Shown: positions 54,439-64,000, counted from the first letter of the stretch. The stretch is DNA of 64,000 nucleotides from Site-B1 sp963827785 (GCA_963827785.1 CAWHCT010000008.1:146712-210711); one strand, 5' to 3'. A program made the numbers and translations. The notes: generated from the letters alone by a model not told the origin.

Positions 54439-56155
54439 TTTTATTGGAATTCATAATTGTTTTATCATATTCTTCTTTGCTTCTTTAGCAGCTCTTTTAG
54501 CTGCTCTTCTATTCTCTTTTATCATTTTAATATTAAGCCTTCGTTGTTCTCTTTTATCTATAACATTTATTAGCGTCTCCTTTTTTGGAGTTTCTATTAC
54601 TTTCTTTTTTTGGAGATTCTATTATTTGGACTTTCACTAATAGGAGCCTCAACGGTTGGGCTTTTTTCTCATCTTTGGTATAAAAGACGTTTTGTTCTTC
54701 TATTTTCTTTAAGAGTTTGGGTATTCAATTTCTTTAACTGTCTTTGTTCTCTCTTCTTCTGCTTTCTATATCATTCTTTTTCATTAAATTTATGTTTTGG
54801 GCTGTGTAAAATAAATATTTATTCCTGCTCCAACACGATAAAACATATCGTCATTTTTTCCGATATCTAATCCATCCAACTCATCATTAAATACATAATT
54901 ATGTTCACCATATAGTATTATTCCAATATTATTAGCTACTAAATATTCAAACCCCAATCCAATTTGAAGTTTTGGATCAATAGAATCAAAATCATTGAAA
55001 GCATTAGTCCCAAAACCACCAAAAACATAAGGTGTAAATTTATCATGAGGTAAGTACATTTACTTCTACATTTAGATCGAATGACATAAACCCTTCATTA
55101 AATACTCCTCATTTGCAAGATTAAACCTGTTGTAATTAAAATTTAAATTTAAATATGGATTGATATAATGTTTATATCCTAATACGCGCATTAAATTCTG
55201 GTTCAGGACTCGCAAAATCACCATTCATTGAAGTAAAACCAACTGCACTTGATATTGCACTTTTACCTCTACGTTCTGTTAAAAATCTATCATATAATTT
55301 AGTCGAAATAGCCTCTTCTTTTTCAAGTTCATAATCGTTTATCAATGCTTAACTTCCGCTTCACTAGCTTGTGGTGACCATAATTTATCACTTATCCCTT
55401 CAATGATCAAAGCTTCAACTGATTTTTCAATCGCTTCCGCCACGGCCATTTGTAATGGTTCATTTTTAGTAAATCCTGTTTCAACCTCCAGTAATCGCTT
55501 AAATTTCACATATTTAAACAAACTAGCGTCGACAGCTTGAGATAAAATGGTTTTAGAAACATAAACAGTTTTCAAGATCTTGCCATTTGAAGTAGATACC
55601 GCTCTTAAATAAACAGTAATTCTGTCTTGTCGGTATTGAGTGGAAGAACCAATACCAAAATATCTTGCTCCAATACCTCCTGTAATTATATTCGTATCAT
55701 AAGACACTATTCCACCTTCTAAAAGAATGCCTGCATATAATAAGGGTGGTAATTGAGGTTCGTCAGGATTGGTGTTTTCTATATTCCTGCCTGGTGGATC
55801 TAATAATATTTCGTTCATTCAATAAATTTGCCAAGTTCTCTCTTTCTATGGGCAGGAACCATTTCGAATCTTCAAGAGCCTTTACTAAAATAGTCGTAGC
55901 TCCTTGAGTAACTGCTGTACTAAATGAACCACCTGTCTCAGATGGTTTATACTGCCCTGTTTGATCCCTAAATTTATAGACACCCACAACAACAGGTTCT
56001 TTAGGTAAGGATAAGCTCTTTAATCTTTGGGTGACATCTGAAGATTCTCCTAATCTAGCTTCTTGTAAATCAACAGGTTGATTAAAATAAGACCCGCAAT
56101 TTGTTAAAAATAAAAAACTAAATAAAGTCAGTGCCTTTATACATATTCTTTTCAT
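54419..56155 (-). CDS. csgG: Curli secretion pore CsgG with C-terminal barrel-like domain and basic tail (frameshifted)
   Basis: About 579 codons against 277 in E. coli. The lipobox FLTNC is at ~20. The CsgG core (~1-265) is unmistakable: VVVGVYKFRDQTGQYKP, FSTAVTQGATTILVKAL, DSKWFLPIERENLANLLNER, TGGIGARYFGIG and VSKTILSQAVDASLFKYV. It would form the nonameric outer-membrane channel for curlins. The next part (to ~54790) reads as aromatic-ended beta strands (KFTPYVFGGFGTNAF, QIGLGFEYLVANNIGIILYG, YRVGAGINIYF). The last ~120 codons are Lys/Arg/Glu-rich (KREQRRLNIKMIKENRRAAK). Indels include an extra A near 55795. The basic tail could be a separate small gene: a literal TAA follows QPKT at 54790. 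Confidence 0.85.
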
Positions 56156-56165
56156 ATATGAAATA

Positions 56166-56570
56166 TCAATCTGGGATTATTACTTGTGTTTGTTCTCCTG
56201 TATCGGTATCCAATATAGTTATGACTAGACCATCACTGGAAGGAAATATTTCTATTGATAAACTACCAAAAGTATACGTTCCTTCTGTTAAACCACCATC
56301 GCCAAACTGGTCATTAAACAGGGATCTGGAGACTAAATTTAATAACTGACTATTTAAGTTATCTGTAAATCGTTCTAAATCGGACTGTTCCGTCCTATCT
56401 CCATCTGCATCTGGATCCTCAAAAGTATTTTGTGATTCGGCTGAACTTAATAACCATTGATAATTAAAAGTGTCTCCACCAAAATTTGGATTTTTTGGTT
56501 TATAAACTAATTGCTGACTGAACATTTGTGCAGAACATGCCAACAACAATATTAATAATAACTTTTTCAT
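56166..56570 (-). CDS. csgF: Curli assembly factor CsgF
   Basis: 134 residues with an intact frame and signal peptide (MKKLLLILLLACSAQMFS). It aligns by eye to E. coli CsgF along its length: LVYKPKNPNFGGDTFNYQWLLSSAESQN matches the FxFxNPNFGG...LLNSAQAQN block that plugs into CsgG. SDLERFTDNLNSQLLNLV and a C-terminal strand pair (TYTFGSLSIEIFPSSDGLVITILDTDTGEQTQV) follow. CsgF caps the CsgG pore and couples export to nucleation on the surface. It lies 10 nt before csgG. Confidence 0.92.
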   Translation of the reverse strand: MKKLLLILLLACSAQMFSQQLVYKPKNPNFGGDTFNYQWLLSSAESQNTFEDPDADGDRTEQSDLERFTDNLNSQLLNLVSRSLFNDQFGDGGLTEGTYTFGSLSIEIFPSSDGLVITILDTDTGEQTQVIIPD

Positions 56571-56597
56571 AATTAGGTTTAATAAAAAATTATCGTT

Positions 56598-57424
56598 TTA
56601 ATAGCGCGTAATATACGTTTTTTCTTTCTTTTTATTTTCAAAATATTGGTAAACTTTTTGAACCGAAATCTTTGCCATTTCATCGATATACTCATCATTT
56701 GAACTCCAAAAAACGAAAATATTTCCTCATCACCGATTTTTACATTTATCTTTGTTCGGGTCCTAAAAGTGAACATTTCGTCAATAATGACAATTTCGTC
56801 ACCTTTTATTTTATTATAGGAATAATAATGATAAAATTGATCATAAAAATCCTTACCATTTTTAGTTAATGTCTCTTCTACAACCATACCTGTTAATTCA
56901 ATTCCATCCTAGGTATTTCTTCTTTCTTGCAGTTTCTTCCGTTGCATAATTTTCATTAAAAACTACTCTGGTTCTTCGATACCATAATATCGTCTTCGTC
57001 ATATATCAATAATAAGACTATTATTTTATTGTTGAACCTGTCTCAATAGAGTCTCTGTAAAGATCCTTTGACTGATAAGGATCTAGAGAAAAAAATCTTC
57101 AGCAGATTCCTTTGAAGTATATTTGGAAGCGTCCTGAGAGTTTACAAAATCTTCTAAGGTTTTGGCTGTAGCATCATGTGATCTTAAAAATTCTTCTAGT
57201 GACTTCTTTGAAAGACTTGTAATTTTCATCAAAGACTAGTAACCGAAAAGACATATCTTAAATTAAAATATAAATCGGTTCTATTAAATGTCCTAGCAGT
57301 TAAATACTAATATTGTCTGTAGTTTCCACCTTTAACTCGGATATCTATCTTTTGTAGTTGTAATTTGTCCTAAAGAAATTTGAAAAGAGATAGGCGCTAA
57401 GAATAAAACAATAAATTTCTTCAT
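56598..57424 (-). CDS. csgE: Curli assembly factor CsgE with N-terminal extension (frameshifted)
   Basis: About 275 codons from ATG 57424 (MKKFIVLFLAPISFQISLGQ, signal peptide). The C-terminal ~125 residues are CsgE: VVEETLTKNGKDFYDQFYHYY, GDEIVIIDEMFTFRTRTKINVKIGDEEIF and, after restoring one T in a T6 run, a terminal DEYIDEMAKISVQKVYQYF. The N-terminal ~130 residues have no counterpart in E. coli CsgE (129 aa). They contain TARTFNRTDLYFNLRYVFSV, a beta pattern like CsgH-type domains (inference). CsgE gates the CsgG pore and targets substrates. Several indels remain in the N-terminal half. Confidence 0.83.
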
Positions 57425-57470
57425 CTTTTTTACTTCACTTACAAAATAAAGAGGTAAATATATAAAGAAA

Positions 57471-57982
57471 TTAATTACTTATGACGGTTATGGTCTTAAA
57501 ACTGCCTTCTTGGACTAGTTGCTAGTTTATTTGAAAGGACGTTAACACCTAATCTATTTATGGTCAAATTATCACCATTTTGAATAGCATTCAGGTTTAA
57601 CTTCAAGATTAGAATAATATACATTATCCTAAACATTATTATTATTTCCGTTTTGAATAACAAAGGCATCTATGCTGGGTGCATTAGCATTTATATCTAT
57701 ATTATTGCAATCACCGTTTTGGTATAAATTTATTCTTGAGATTTTGTGACTGGGTCTGTGAATAAACCTTGTTGTTGTCACCTATTTGCTGTATGAAAAT
57801 TGAATTTTGTTGATTCGTATTGCAGAATTCGCCAAATTCAGCTGTCGTACTCCATATTGGTGACCACATTAAGACGTTCATTCTCTGTACTAAAATTAGC
57901 TCCTCTTTCCTCCTGAGAAAAAGCAGTACAACAAGTTAACACAAAAAGCAGCAAGTTATGTTGTGGGTATTTTCATTTGCAT
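57471..57982 (-). CDS. Short curlin subunit, CsgB-like (frameshifted)
   Basis: About 170 codons from ATG 57982. A signal peptide is recovered after adding one base (LLLFVLTCCTAFSQEER). Curlin-type repeats follow in different frames: QIGDNNKVYSQTQS, YQNGDCNNIDIN, VIQNGNNNNV and IQNGDNLTINR. The Q-x-G-x-x-N spacing is that of curlin strand-turn-strand repeats. With only about five degenerate repeats, no QTQ array and a length like E. coli CsgB (151 aa), it is the likely nucleator or minor subunit. It ends TVISN. It lies between the long curlin and csgE. Confidence 0.72.
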
Positions 57983-58050
57983 TATAATTATCAAAAATTG
58001 GAGTGGAAAAATTTCCACCCCAATTTATTGAATAATTTGTTAATTATTTG

Positions 58051-60260
58051 TTAGTTACCATCATTTTGGTTTACATAAGAACTATTCTCTCCACCATATT
58101 GAGTTACATTTGCACGTATCATAGTTCCACCTTGGTGTATATTTGACATATTATCATCTTCTCTGATAAGTAGTAGCAAAGTTATACGCATTTGACTGGT
58201 TTGTCTCAGCATTATTGCTGAGTTCCCCACTGATCAGAATGACTCCAGTTACTTTAACCAGTTTGAATTGTGTTATCAACGTTATATAAACCTACTTGGT
58301 ATGATTCTGCCAATGCTAATCACCAGTTTGAGATTTGATTAATCAAGTTACCTTTAGTTTCTATATAATCAAACATATCCTTGTTCTGCAAAAGCATAAT
58401 TACCTTCACCTGTGTGCTTTGATCAATAGTGTTATATCCACCATTTCCGTCCAGTCATTCCAGTTTTGGTATGCATATGCTGTGTTACCCAATATCATTT
58501 TGGTGCTGATGAACATAATTATGTTCACCATCTTGAATGCTTTCAGCCATATTCCATCTCCAACTTGAGTTTGTTCTACATAGTTATCTTGACCATATTG
58601 ATGGCAAAAGCAGCGTTCCATCACCTGCTTGATCTTGATATAGCGGTATGACCATTAACATAACCTTGAAATACTGAGCATAGTTATCATCACCAGCTTG
58701 TGTTTGGTTACACTACCGCCATCACCATATTGATTGAAATTGCTTGATTCCAATATCCTGATTGCACTTGAGTAGCAGTAGTTACCATTACCATGTTGAC
58801 CAATAAAAGCAAGATTATAATTATCTGACTTTGAGTCTGAGAAGAAATATTATCATTACCACTTGAAAAAGCATGTGCATAATTATCAGGACCTCCAACT
58901 TGGATTTGAGTAGTATTATTACCATCACCTAATTGCTCAATTAACATATCATCTAGATTGTCACCAATTTGTATTTGTGTAGCATGGTTATATCACCATC
59001 CTGTACAATATTTGCCTTGTTATCATCACCAACCTGCAATTGAGTAGCTGTATTATTATCAGCACCAGTAAGTTTGACTTACTACTAGCCTCGTTCTTAT
59101 CACCTGTTTGAGTTTGAACAGCGTGATTCGATAAGACCATGTTGAACTAGTTCAGCATAGTTTGACAAGGCCATTCTGCATTTGCATACCTGTGTTCAAT
59201 ACTCCATTTTGTGTAACCTAACCAAAGTTAATTTTTCCAGATTGAGTTTGCATACTTATGTTTAAGATCTCCACCTTGTCTAGCTATTGCTCTGTTTGTT
59301 TTTGCAAATTGAGTCTGCATGGCCATGTTACCATCTCCTGCTTGTTTTACCGAAGCATCGTTAAGAAAACTCTGTTGCGTTTGAGTAGATGTATTAAAAT
59401 CACCATCCTGGTCTGCAAAAGCCTTATTATTGTAACCAGATTGAGTTTGTGTAGCTAAGTTGCCATCTGCCATTCCCCAGATTCCTTGTTCTACTTTAAG
59501 TTCATTATCCAATCCACTTTGAGTTTGCATACTTGTGTTACCAAGACCAAATTGCAATGCACTAGATAAGTTATCTTCACCAGTTTGCATTTGAGTAGCA
59601 TTGTTACCACCACCAATTTGTCCAACAACACCTTTTAAGAATGTACCATCTTGTGTTTGACCACTAACATTCAAAGATCCTCCTTGACCTACATACGCGT
59701 CATTATCAGTTTGTACTTGGCTTTGAGTAGAAATGTTTCCACCAAAATAACCACCAACTTGATTACTTTGAGCATGGTAGTCTGTCTCCACTTTGAACCT
59801 GAGTACTGGAGTTGTCCTACACCCAATTGGTTAGAAGATGCAAAGTTACCACTGAAAATATGCACTAGCTTGCTCTTGGTATGCATTGTTATCTACTCCA
59901 ACTTGTAAAATTACAGCACTGTTAAAATCTATATCTGCATTTGGAATGCAGCGTTGTCTGAACCTAATTGTGTAGTCTGTGCAAAGTTAAACCAGTCGTC
60001 ACCTGTACCTTGTAGTAATAGTGGCTTTGTTACCACCATCATCTGCAAAGATTTGCCCTTGAGTAACAATAGCATGTTACCATCACCATCAGTAACCACA
60101 TCAGATTCGTTTTCAATACCAATCTGTGTAACCCTGCAACGTTTGGATAATCCAAGTTAGTTTGATCAACGTCTGAATCGTTTAATACACCAAGTTGATT
60201 TACAGTTGCATTGTTGCAATACCTGTCTGATCTGCGTCAGAATTGTTCATACACCGTCTG
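58051..60260 (-). repeat. Tandem ~66-bp coding repeat (curlin repeats)
   Basis: About thirty diverged copies of a ~66-bp unit. On the plus strand each carries a TTGAGTTTG-like core (QTQ on the coding strand) next to an ACCACC/ACCATC-like core (GGD/DGG on the coding strand). Copies are too diverged for simple slippage yet similar enough to mislead assembly or polishing. Confidence 0.8.
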
Positions 60261-60340
60261 TTGACTGTAGTTGTGTTGTCCTGTGCGAACATAAGCGTAG
60301 CGCATAAAAGAGCCGCAACGCTCAGAAATAATTTTTTCAT
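58051..60340 (-). CDS. Very long curlin, CsgA-like major amyloid subunit (heavily frameshifted)
   Basis: About 763 codons from ATG 60340. Signal peptide: MKKLFLSVAALLCATLMFAQ. The body is an array of about thirty curlin-type repeats of ~22 residues, best read at 59228-59791: NNATQMQTGEDNLSSALQFG and NLATQTQSGYNNKAFADQDG. The unit is GNxATQTQxGxxNxAxxxQxG, with Gln and Asn ladders as in CsgA. It ends VNQNDGN. E. coli CsgA has five repeats in 151 residues. Single-base losses about every 50-100 bp break the frame, often in doubled bases. It is first in the operon with its own -7 element. Confidence 0.82.
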
Positions 60341-60369
60341 AATTAAATATTTATTGATTAATAGCAACA

Positions 60370-60377
60370 CAAATATA
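60370..60377 (-). promoter_or_regulatory. -7 promoter element of the curli operon
   Basis: On the minus strand it reads TATATTTG, a perfect TAnnTTTG, 30 nt before the long-curlin ATG. No -33 TTTG is seen at 19-21 nt, so an activator may be needed. No LuxR-type (CsgD) gene is in the window. Confidence 0.6.
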
Positions 60378-60555
60378 AGCAGATAATCCCTTAAAAAAAA
60401 TTCAGTGCAAAATCATATTTGTAAGATATATCCTAAATATTCGACAAGAAACAGATAGTAAGGATGAAACACATGCGTCAATCAATTTTTGAGTTTATTT
60501 TTCGATGAAGCGCATACCTATTTGTTAAAATTTAACATTTTATTTAACATTTGAC

Positions 60556-60590
60556 ATAAAAAAGGAGGATTTGTAGTCCTCCCCTTTCAA
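60556..60590 (-). terminator. Rho-independent terminator after glnN
   Basis: On the minus strand GGAGGA (from 60582-60577) pairs with TCCTCC (60569-60564) around CTACAAA and is followed by T6. It insulates glnN from the curli promoter region. Confidence 0.83.
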
Positions 60591-60614
60591 TTTTTATATA
60601 ATAAGTATCTAATA

Positions 60615-62741
60615 TTACTTAGTAAACAAGAGTTCTCTGTATTTGGTAAGTGGCCAAAGCTCATCATCAATTAAAAGTTCTAGCTTGTCACAATGATAAC
60701 GTATCTCCTCAAGAAATGGCTTTACCTTATTACAATAGGCTTCTGCAGTTTTTACTGAATCTCCCATCGTATTGGCATTTTTACGCTCATTTGTCATTTT
60801 AGTTACTCCGGAGTTAATTGCTTCTATGCGTTTTGATATATCCTGGATCAATTCTAACTGCTCCTTGGCATAAGTTTTAAAAGTGCTACCATATATATCT
60901 TTAAGGCCTTTTACATTTTCTATCAAAATGTTCTGATATTTAACGGCGGTAGGGATTATATGGTTTCTGGCCACATCTCCTAAGCACCCGACTTTCTATT
61001 TGCAGTCTCAATGTATATTCCTCGATCTCAATTTCATACCTGGCTTCTATCTCCACTTTATTCATGACCTCCAATTCTTCAAACAGATCTATGGCTTTTT
61101 TAGATATTCTTGCTTTTAAAGCTTCCGGAGTTGTTTTATTATTACTTAACCCTCTCTTTTTGGCTTCTTTTTCCCATTCGGCACTATATCCGTTACCTTC
61201 AAACAAAATATTCTTGGACTGCTTAATGTATTCTCTTAATACATTAAAGATGGCCTCATCTTTTTTAAATCCTTTTTATTTATTAAAACATCAACTTCTT
61301 TTTTAAAGTCTATCAATTGTTTTGCTACAATAGAATTTAAAACTGTCATAGGATTTGCACAGTTCGCTGATGAACCAACTGCTCTGAATTCAAATTTATT
61401 TCCTGTAAATGCAAAAGGAGATGTTCTGTTTCTATCTGTATTATCCAAGAATATTTCCGGAATCTTTCCAACGACATTTAATTTGAGCTGTGTTTTTTCC
61501 TGTGGTGATAGTTTTCCTTTAGTCACGCCTTCTAATTCTTCAAGCGTTTTAGTTAGTTGCTCACCTATAAATACAGATATTATTGCCGGAGGCGCTTCAT
61601 TTGCTCCTAGTCTGTGATCGTTACTCGCCGATGCAATGGAAGCTCTTAACAATTCTTCATAGTCATGAACTGCTTTAATTGTATTTATAAAAAAGGTCAG
61701 GAATTGTAAGTTACTCATTGGTGTTGTTCCCGGACTTAATAAATTAACTCCAGTATCTGTGCTTAAACTCCAGTTATTATGTTTTCCAGATCCATTTACT
61801 CCTGCAAATGGTTTTTCATGAAACAATACTTTAAAATTATGTCTGCCTGCAATTTTTTCCATCACATCCATTAGCAATGAATTATGGTCTACTGCTAAAT
61901 TGGCCTCTTCAAATATCGGAGCCAGTTCAAACTGATTAGGAGCCACTTCATTATGTCTTGTTTTTACCGGAATACCTAATAACATACATTCTGTTTCCAG
62001 ATCTCGCATAAATGCCATTGCTCTGTTTGGAATGGTCCCAAAATAATGATCATCTAATTGTTGTCCTTTTGCAGCTGAATGTCCTAATAATGTTCTTCCT
62101 GTTAAGGTAATATCTGGTCTTGAAGCAGCTAAAGCACTATCTATTAAAAAATATTCCTGTTCCCATCCTAAAGAAGCATTTACCTTTCTTACATTTTTAT
62201 CAAAATATTTAGCAACGGCTACAGCTGCATTATCAACTGCCTGCAATGCTCTTAATAAAGGTGTTTTATAATCTAGTGCTTCACCAGTATAGGCCACAAA
62301 TACAGTTGGAATACATAAGGTTGTACCATAAATAAAAGCAGGTGATGTTGGATCCCAGGCCGTATAACCTCTTGCTTCAAACGTATTTCTAATTCCTCCA
62401 CTTGGAAAACTGGATGCATCTGGTTCTTGCTGTACCAACTGTCCACCACCAAATCTTTCAATGGCACTACCATCTTCTAAAGTTTCAAAAAAAGCATCAT
62501 GTTTTTCTGCAGTTGCTCCTGTTAATGGTTGAAACCAATGTGTATAATGTGTAGCTCCTTTTGATAATGCCCAATCTTTCATTCCTGATGCAATTTGATC
62601 GGCAATACTCTATCTATTTTCGTTCCCTTTATTAATCGCATTCATAACACTATTAAAAGCTTCTTTAGTTAAGTATTGCTTCATGACCGCTTCATTAAAT
62701 ACATTTTTTCCAAATAATATCGGATCGGCGATTGTTTTCAT
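60615..62741 (-). CDS. glnN: Glutamine synthetase type III (frameshifted)
   Basis: About 709 codons from ATG 62741 (MKTIADPILFGKNVFNEAVM); GSIII proteins are ~700-730 aa. It makes glutamine from glutamate, NH4+ and ATP. Seen: SKGATHYTHWFQPLTGATAE, LGWEQEYFLID, NQFELAPIFEE, GSGKHNNWSLST and NRTSPFAFTGNKFEFR. The C-terminal helical region ends ELWPLTKYRELLF. Breaks: an in-frame TAG at 62610-62612, explained by an insertion and a deletion that cancel; one A missing at 61261-61266; and one extra base near 60981. All repair to the expected family sequence. Confidence 0.9.
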
Positions 62742-62923
62742 TAACTATAAGGTTTTCTATTTAAGGTTTCTTTAATGGCAAAAAATCGAAGTGTTGACAT
62801 TATTTATAATTTTTTACAAATATAAAAATAAGAACATAAAATTTTTTATAAAAATTATATAACCCTAAATTTTTAGGGGTGTTAATATCATATTATAAAA
62901 AATAATAATTTTACCTATTTTTT

Positions 62924-62954
62924 TTTGGGTTAAATAGAAATAAATTTATATTTG
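62924..62954 (+). promoter_or_regulatory. Full Bacteroidota promoter for the GSII gene
   Basis: -33 TTTG at 62924-62927, then exactly 19 nt, then -7 TATATTTG at 62947-62954: a perfect match to TTTG-N19-TAnnTTTG. The ATG lies 33 nt downstream. Confidence 0.8.
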
Positions 62955-62987
62955 CACGTATTATTAATAATTTATCACAATAAAATT

Positions 62988-64000
62988 ATGACAAAAATTA
63001 AATTAGAGTACATTTGGTTAGATGGTTACATCAACCAACTCAAAACATGAGAAGTAAAACTAAAGTAGAAGAGGATTTTAGTGGAAAATTAGAAGATTGT
63101 CCAAATTGGTCTTTTGATGGATCATCAACAGAACAAGCATGAAGGAGGATCTTCTGACTGTTTATTAAAACCTGTTGCAATTTATCCAGATCCAGCTAGA
63201 AAGAATGGATATTTAGTAATGACAGAAGTTTTAAATGCAGATGGAACACCTCATGCATCTAATGGAAGAGCTACAATTGATGATGATGATAATGATTTCT
63301 GGTTTGGTTTTGAACAAGAATACTTTTTAATGGATACTAAAACTGAATTACCTTTAGGTTTCCCTATTGGTGGTTATCCAGGACCACAAGGTATGTACTA
63401 CTGTTCTGTTGGTGGAAGAAATACTCAGGGTAGAGATTTTGTTGAAGAACATGCTGATTTATGTATTGATGCAGGATTAAACTTTGAAGGTATTAACCAA
63501 GAAGTTGCTTCAGGACAATGGGAATTTCAATTATTTGCAAAAGGTGCTAAAAAAGCAGGAGATGAAATTTGGATTGCTAGATATTTATTAGAACAGATTA
63601 ACTGAAAAATATGGTTATTATATTGAATACCACCCAAAACCTGTTAAAGGTGATTGGAATGGTTCTGGTATGCACGCTAACTTCTCTAACACTACTTTAA
63701 GAACTTGTGGTTCTAAAGAAACTTACGAGAAAATTTGTGAAGCTTTTAGACCTGTAACTGAAGAACATATTGAAGTTTATGGTGAATTTAATGATCAACG
63801 TTTAACTGGATTACACGAAACTGCTCATTTCTGATTTCAGTTATGGAGTTTCAGATAGAGGTGCTTCAATTCGAATTCCAATTATTACTGTTGAAAAAGG
63901 TTGGAAAGGTTGGTTAGAAGACAGAAGACCAGCTTCTAATGGTGATCCATATAAAATTGCAGGTAGAATTATTAAAACTGTTAAATCTGCTAATATTTAA
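62988..64000 (+). CDS. glnA: Glutamine synthetase, beta-grasp (GSII-like) type (frameshifted)
   Basis: About 337 codons from ATG 62988, ending with TAA at the last three bases of the window. Motifs: KLEYIWLDGY, WSFDGSSTEQA, FGFEQEYFLMDTKTELPLGF, GQWEFQLF, GSGMHANFSNTTLR and HIEVYGEFNDQRLTGLHETAHF. The length and motifs match the short eukaryote-like GSII rather than GSI or GSIII. Frame breaks near 63035-63050, 63141 (extra T in GCATGAAGG), 63600 (extra A) and 63830 (extra T) each repair to family sequence with one base. It is divergent from glnN, 246 nt apart. Confidence 0.88.

Noticed and set aside
54206..54870. Plus-strand open frames inside the csgG tail and lipoprotein start
   Set aside because: They are hydrophobic, Phe/Leu/Ser-rich mirror images of the Lys/Glu-rich minus-strand coding sequence.
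58051..60260. Regular ~66-bp repeats that might be taken for a CRISPR or satellite array
   Set aside because: The repeats are diverged and encode curlin units with a signal peptide in front; there are no constant repeats with unique spacers and no cas genes.
52941..60340. Curli operon as a decayed pseudogene cluster
   Set aside because: Indels are spread evenly, repair cleanly by single bases, and also hit neighbouring glutamine synthetase genes, which points to consensus error.
62610..62612. In-frame TAG in glnN as a recoded amino acid
   Set aside because: Flanking codons are explained by two cancelling indels, and the region is full of other indels. No recoding signal is evident.
1..64000. 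Mobile elements, prophage, tRNA or rRNA genes
   Set aside because: I looked for transposases, integrases, terminal repeats, tRNA cloverleaf ends and rRNA cores and saw none; absence by eye is not proof.

Overview
The window looks like chromosomal DNA from a member of the Bacteroidota, most likely Flavobacteriaceae. It is AT-rich, leaders are A-rich with no obvious Shine-Dalgarno sequences, and several genes are preceded by the Bacteroidota -7 element TAnnTTTG, twice with a -33 TTTG or close match exactly 19 nt upstream. Family content fits: OstA-like LptA, DUF349, DUF368, DUF4920, DUF3078, Bacteroidota-type PurM, fused IcmF, and glutamine synthetases III and II side by side. I saw no tRNA, rRNA, CRISPR array, transposase or phage gene.

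Layout. 1-9.5 kb: end of a RelA/SpoT gene, fur, purA (one frameshift), an OstA-like protein, a class III aminotransferase, a TPR protein, two tandem DUF368 (PopT-type undecaprenyl-phosphate flippase) genes and aroE. 9.6-15.8 kb: DUF349 protein, mazG, a small exported protein, sucC, lysA. 16.1-21.8 kb: an exported unknown, then a probable envelope O-acylation cluster (AmpG/PAT-like MFS carrier, double NTF2-like lipoprotein, SGNH-like protein, MBOAT acyltransferase). 21.9-33.9 kb: secreted DinB-like protein, M28 peptidase, PPK2, an exported unknown with a repairable frameshift, a four-gene operon (ABC ATPase, permease, MscS channel, NtrC-type regulator without a DNA-binding domain), grpE-dnaJ, a YceI lipoprotein and a GNAT enzyme. 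33.9-52.9 kb: mostly housekeeping genes (mnmD, ilvE, a fused isobutyryl-CoA mutase with one frameshift, pyrF, prfA, purM) and several lipoproteins of DUF families.

52.9-60.4 kb, minus strand: a complete curli-type functional amyloid operon. In transcription order it holds a very long curlin with about thirty repeats, a shorter curlin (CsgB-like), CsgE with a long N-terminal extension, CsgF, CsgG with a C-terminal barrel-like domain and a very basic tail, and a lipoprotein with a Fn3-like domain and a beta-propeller, ending at a strong terminator. CsgG would be the outer-membrane pore, CsgE and CsgF its accessory factors, and the two curlins the fibre. The long curlin, the extended CsgE and CsgG, and the propeller lipoprotein set it apart from the enterobacterial system.

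60.6-64.0 kb: divergent glnN (GSIII) and glnA-type GSII.

Quality warning. Single-base indels break purA, the 25 kb gene and icmF, and they are dense from about 52.9 kb to the end, where nearly every gene except csgF is broken. They fall mainly in homopolymers or doubled bases, and the proteins read through cleanly once corrected. I treat them as probable consensus errors, so gene spans there are reconstructed from homology and several internal reading frames are uncertain.
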